DNA of 6,840 nucleotides, from assembly GCA_009702405.1 (NCBI GenBank), contig WLIC01000034.1, positions 1 to 6,840 on the forward strand, written 5' to 3'. The stretch is from Actinomycetota bacterium (GTDB lineage: Bacteria; Actinomycetota; Actinomycetes; Actinomycetales; Microbacteriaceae). The notes beneath the pieces were generated by a model that saw nothing but the letters and a program-made list of their open reading frames with translations, made no database searches and was not told where the DNA came from. Position 1 is the first letter of the stretch, and each line of letters begins with the position of its first letter. The position numbers were made by a program, and so were the translations under genes. Shown in pieces: positions 5,441 to 6,840 of the stretch.

Positions 5441-5446
5441 GCCCAA

Positions 5447-6730
5447 ATGGACAAAATGGCACTATTTAGAAGGCTCACAGTAGGGTTTCTAGCCCCTGTT
5501 GTGCTGTTAGGCATACTTACTGGCCCAGCTCAGGCTGCAACCCCACTGAAGATCACCGACATCTATAACCCGCTAAAAGTGCTTAGAGCAGACCTTGATT
5601 TGCCTTCGGCATCAGTAGCCTCGCTGAACAACTCAGCCACCTTCAAGGTCTACGTGCCAGGCACCCTAACCCTGAGCGTTGATGGCAAATCCAGCGGAGT
5701 CCAAGAGATCACCATAAGGCTCAAAGGTTCAACTTCCATGTATAAGTTGGATGAAACCCCTAGCTTCAAGATCAAGTTCAAGAAAGGCCCAACTGGTCTT
5801 GGTTACCTAGGGCTTAGAAGACTCACCCTCAATGGCATGGTTCAGGACAACAGCAAGATCCATGAGTTTGGCGCATACAACCTCTTCAATGCCATGGGGA
5901 TACCTGCTTCTAAAACCGGTTGGGCAAGGCTATACATCAACGGTGTTGATCGAGGTCTTTATGTCAACGTAGAACAACCTGACCAAGTCTTCATGGCTAA
6001 AAGGTTCAAAGACATAACTCAACACGTTTACGAAGGTGTTGCCCGTAGAGATTTACAGCTAGGAAATGACAATGGTGATGCAACAACAGGAGCATTCCTA
6101 GTTGACTACGGTTGGAAAGTAACACCAAATAAAAATGACCTCACCAAGCTCATCAACTATGCCAGTGACTGGGAAGATAAGACTTGGTATCAAGGATTAC
6201 TTACCGTTACTGACAGAGCATTATTGATTAGAGCTTTTGCTGTTGAGAATTTCTTGGGACACTGGGACTCATACACAGGCCCTGGCATCAACAACTTTTA
6301 CCTCAGAAGCAACACCAGAAATAAGTTCACATACATCCCTTGGGGCGTTGACCAAACCTTTGGTGAGAATCGTGGAACAGAAGTCTTAGGCGACACTTTC
6401 AATCTCCCTCTTATCTCCGATAGCTCACCTCACCCTTGGTCAAGAAGCATGAACAGAGGGAAACTTTACGTTCAGTGCATCAATTACAAACCTTGCCGAA
6501 CTCAATACCTTCTTGAACTAAAAGCAGTTTCAGCTATGGCAACCAAAATCAAGCTTGGCACTCAGATGAGAGCAGCTGCAGCTGTTATTGAACCTGTATT
6601 AGCAGTTCAGTATGCAAATGACAAAGACACTCTAACCTTGGCGCATAATGAGCAAAAGAGATCGATCGCATACATAGCTAAACGTCAGGCTGAAGTAAAA
6701 GCTTTGCTTGCTAAATACAAGATCAAATAA
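5447..6730 (+). CDS. Secreted CotH-type kinase-fold protein
   Basis: A 427-residue exported protein. A Sec signal peptide is clear: basic N-region with R8/R9, hydrophobic core TVGFLAPVVLLGIL (11-24) and the cleavage motif AQA at 28-30. The mature part shows the CotH order: ITIRLKGSTS (88-97), SFKIKFKKG (106-114) with candidate nucleotide-binding K110, LRRLTLNGMVQDNSKIHE (123-140), LYINGVDRGLYVNVEQPD (162-179) with E176, then FLGHWDSYTGPGINNFYL (269-286) and FTYIPWGVDQTFG (294-306). D274 and D302 are placed like the catalytic and metal-binding aspartates of CotH. The CotH spore-coat protein of Bacillus is an atypical protein kinase; the target here, outside the membrane, is unknown. No membrane anchor or sorting signal is seen at the C-terminus. 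The ATG at 5447 suits a leaderless mRNA; a second ATG at 5456 would also keep the signal peptide. The divergent neighbour is DUF4956. Confidence 0.9.
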   Translation: MDKMALFRRLTVGFLAPVVLLGILTGPAQAATPLKITDIYNPLKVLRADLDLPSASVASLNNSATFKVYVPGTLTLSVDGKSSGVQEITIRLKGSTSMYKLDETPSFKIKFKKGPTGLGYLGLRRLTLNGMVQDNSKIHEFGAYNLFNAMGIPASKTGWARLYINGVDRGLYVNVEQPDQVFMAKRFKDITQHVYEGVARRDLQLGNDNGDATTGAFLVDYGWKVTPNKNDLTKLINYASDWEDKTWYQGLLTVTDRALLIRAFAVENFLGHWDSYTGPGINNFYLRSNTRNKFTYIPWGVDQTFGENRGTEVLGDTFNLPLISDSSPHPWSRSMNRGKLYVQCINYKPCRTQYLLELKAVSAMATKIKLGTQMRAAAAVIEPVLAVQYANDKDTLTLAHNEQKRSIAYIAKRQAEVKALLAKYKIK

Positions 6731-6840
6731 CTCCAGCTAGTTTCATGGTCAGTCCTAGAACCACGATTCCACCAACTCGATAAACCCAACGTAGTCCTGG
6801 TTTCTTTAGAGGTCGCTCTTCCCCGTCTTTGCCTTCGCGA
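6723..6840 (-). CDS. C-terminal end of a membrane protein gene (partial)
   Basis: One minus-strand frame is open from the right edge to a TGA at 6723-6725. It ends in a charged linker (EGKDGEERPLKKPG) and one hydrophobic helix (WVYRVGGIVVLGLTMKLAG) closing in GVI. A positively charged stretch before a terminal helix is what a multi-span membrane protein would show. Another minus frame is also open here but reads as S/R/T/W-rich, unlike a protein. The gene converges on CotH and overlaps its last codons by eight bases. The family cannot be named from about 38 residues; a LysE-like or other small transporter end is possible. Confidence 0.6.
   Translation of the reverse strand, partial: REGKDGEERPLKKPGLRWVYRVGGIVVLGLTMKLAGVI

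Noticed and set aside
5468..5500. Arg-Arg in the CotH signal peptide as a twin-arginine (Tat) signal
   Set aside because: The residues after RR (LTVGFL) do not fit the S/T-RR-x-F-L-K pattern, and the hydrophobic core is strong, as in a Sec signal.
1..6840. tRNA, rRNA, CRISPR repeats, insertion sequence ends or prophage genes
   Set aside because: No cloverleaf-like segments, no regularly spaced repeats, no transposase or integrase motifs were seen on either strand; almost every base is in a coding sequence.

Overview
The window looks like compact accessory/housekeeping chromosome from a small-genome actinobacterium. The taxonomic pointers are a complete NucS/EndoMS mismatch endonuclease gene (the MutS/MutL-independent repair enzyme typical of Actinomycetota and some archaea), a DUF4956 + secreted CotH-type gene pair, and several genes whose start codon sits 6-7 nt behind a TANNNT box, the layout of leaderless actinobacterial transcripts. 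Base composition, judged by eye, is in the mid-40s % G+C. That is low for the phylum and fits streamlined aquatic lineages (freshwater acI/Nanopelagicales or Luna-type Microbacteriaceae). This placement is an inference and not a species call. Nothing resembling a mobile element, tRNA, rRNA or CRISPR array is visible.

Layout, left to right. A short tail of an upstream plus-strand gene may end at 29. A P-loop kinase-like gene (46-630, +) runs tail-to-tail into a three-gene minus-strand block read from 2910 down to 610: low-specificity L-threonine aldolase, nitroreductase-family flavoprotein, DedA-family membrane protein. A 148-nt divergent intergenic region (2911-3058) carries a 7-bp inverted repeat and candidate promoters. 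It separates this block from an orphan NarL/LuxR-type response regulator (3059-3700, +). The regulator runs tail-to-tail into a second minus-strand block read from 5428 down to 3689: DUF4956 membrane protein, two-helix DUF1003-like membrane protein with a C-terminal coiled coil, NucS. Only 18 nt separate the DUF4956 start from the divergent CotH-like secreted protein gene (5447-6730, +). CotH overlaps the tail of a further minus-strand membrane protein gene that leaves the window at 6840.

How the genes may work together. DUF4956 and CotH-like proteins are recurrent neighbours in bacteria, often with a VTC-domain polyphosphate polymerase. Here the pair is present but no VTC gene lies in the window, and NucS is at the end of the DUF4956 operon, so DNA mismatch repair may be co-transcribed with envelope genes. 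The response regulator has no partner kinase in view. The kinase-like protein and the two-helix membrane protein have no assigned substrate or role.

The strongest structural signal is compaction. Three operon junctions have zero intergenic bases, all three convergent pairs overlap at their 3' ends, and two divergent genes appear to share one overlapping -10 region from which both would be transcribed as leaderless mRNAs. No new multi-gene defence or biosynthetic system could be demonstrated.
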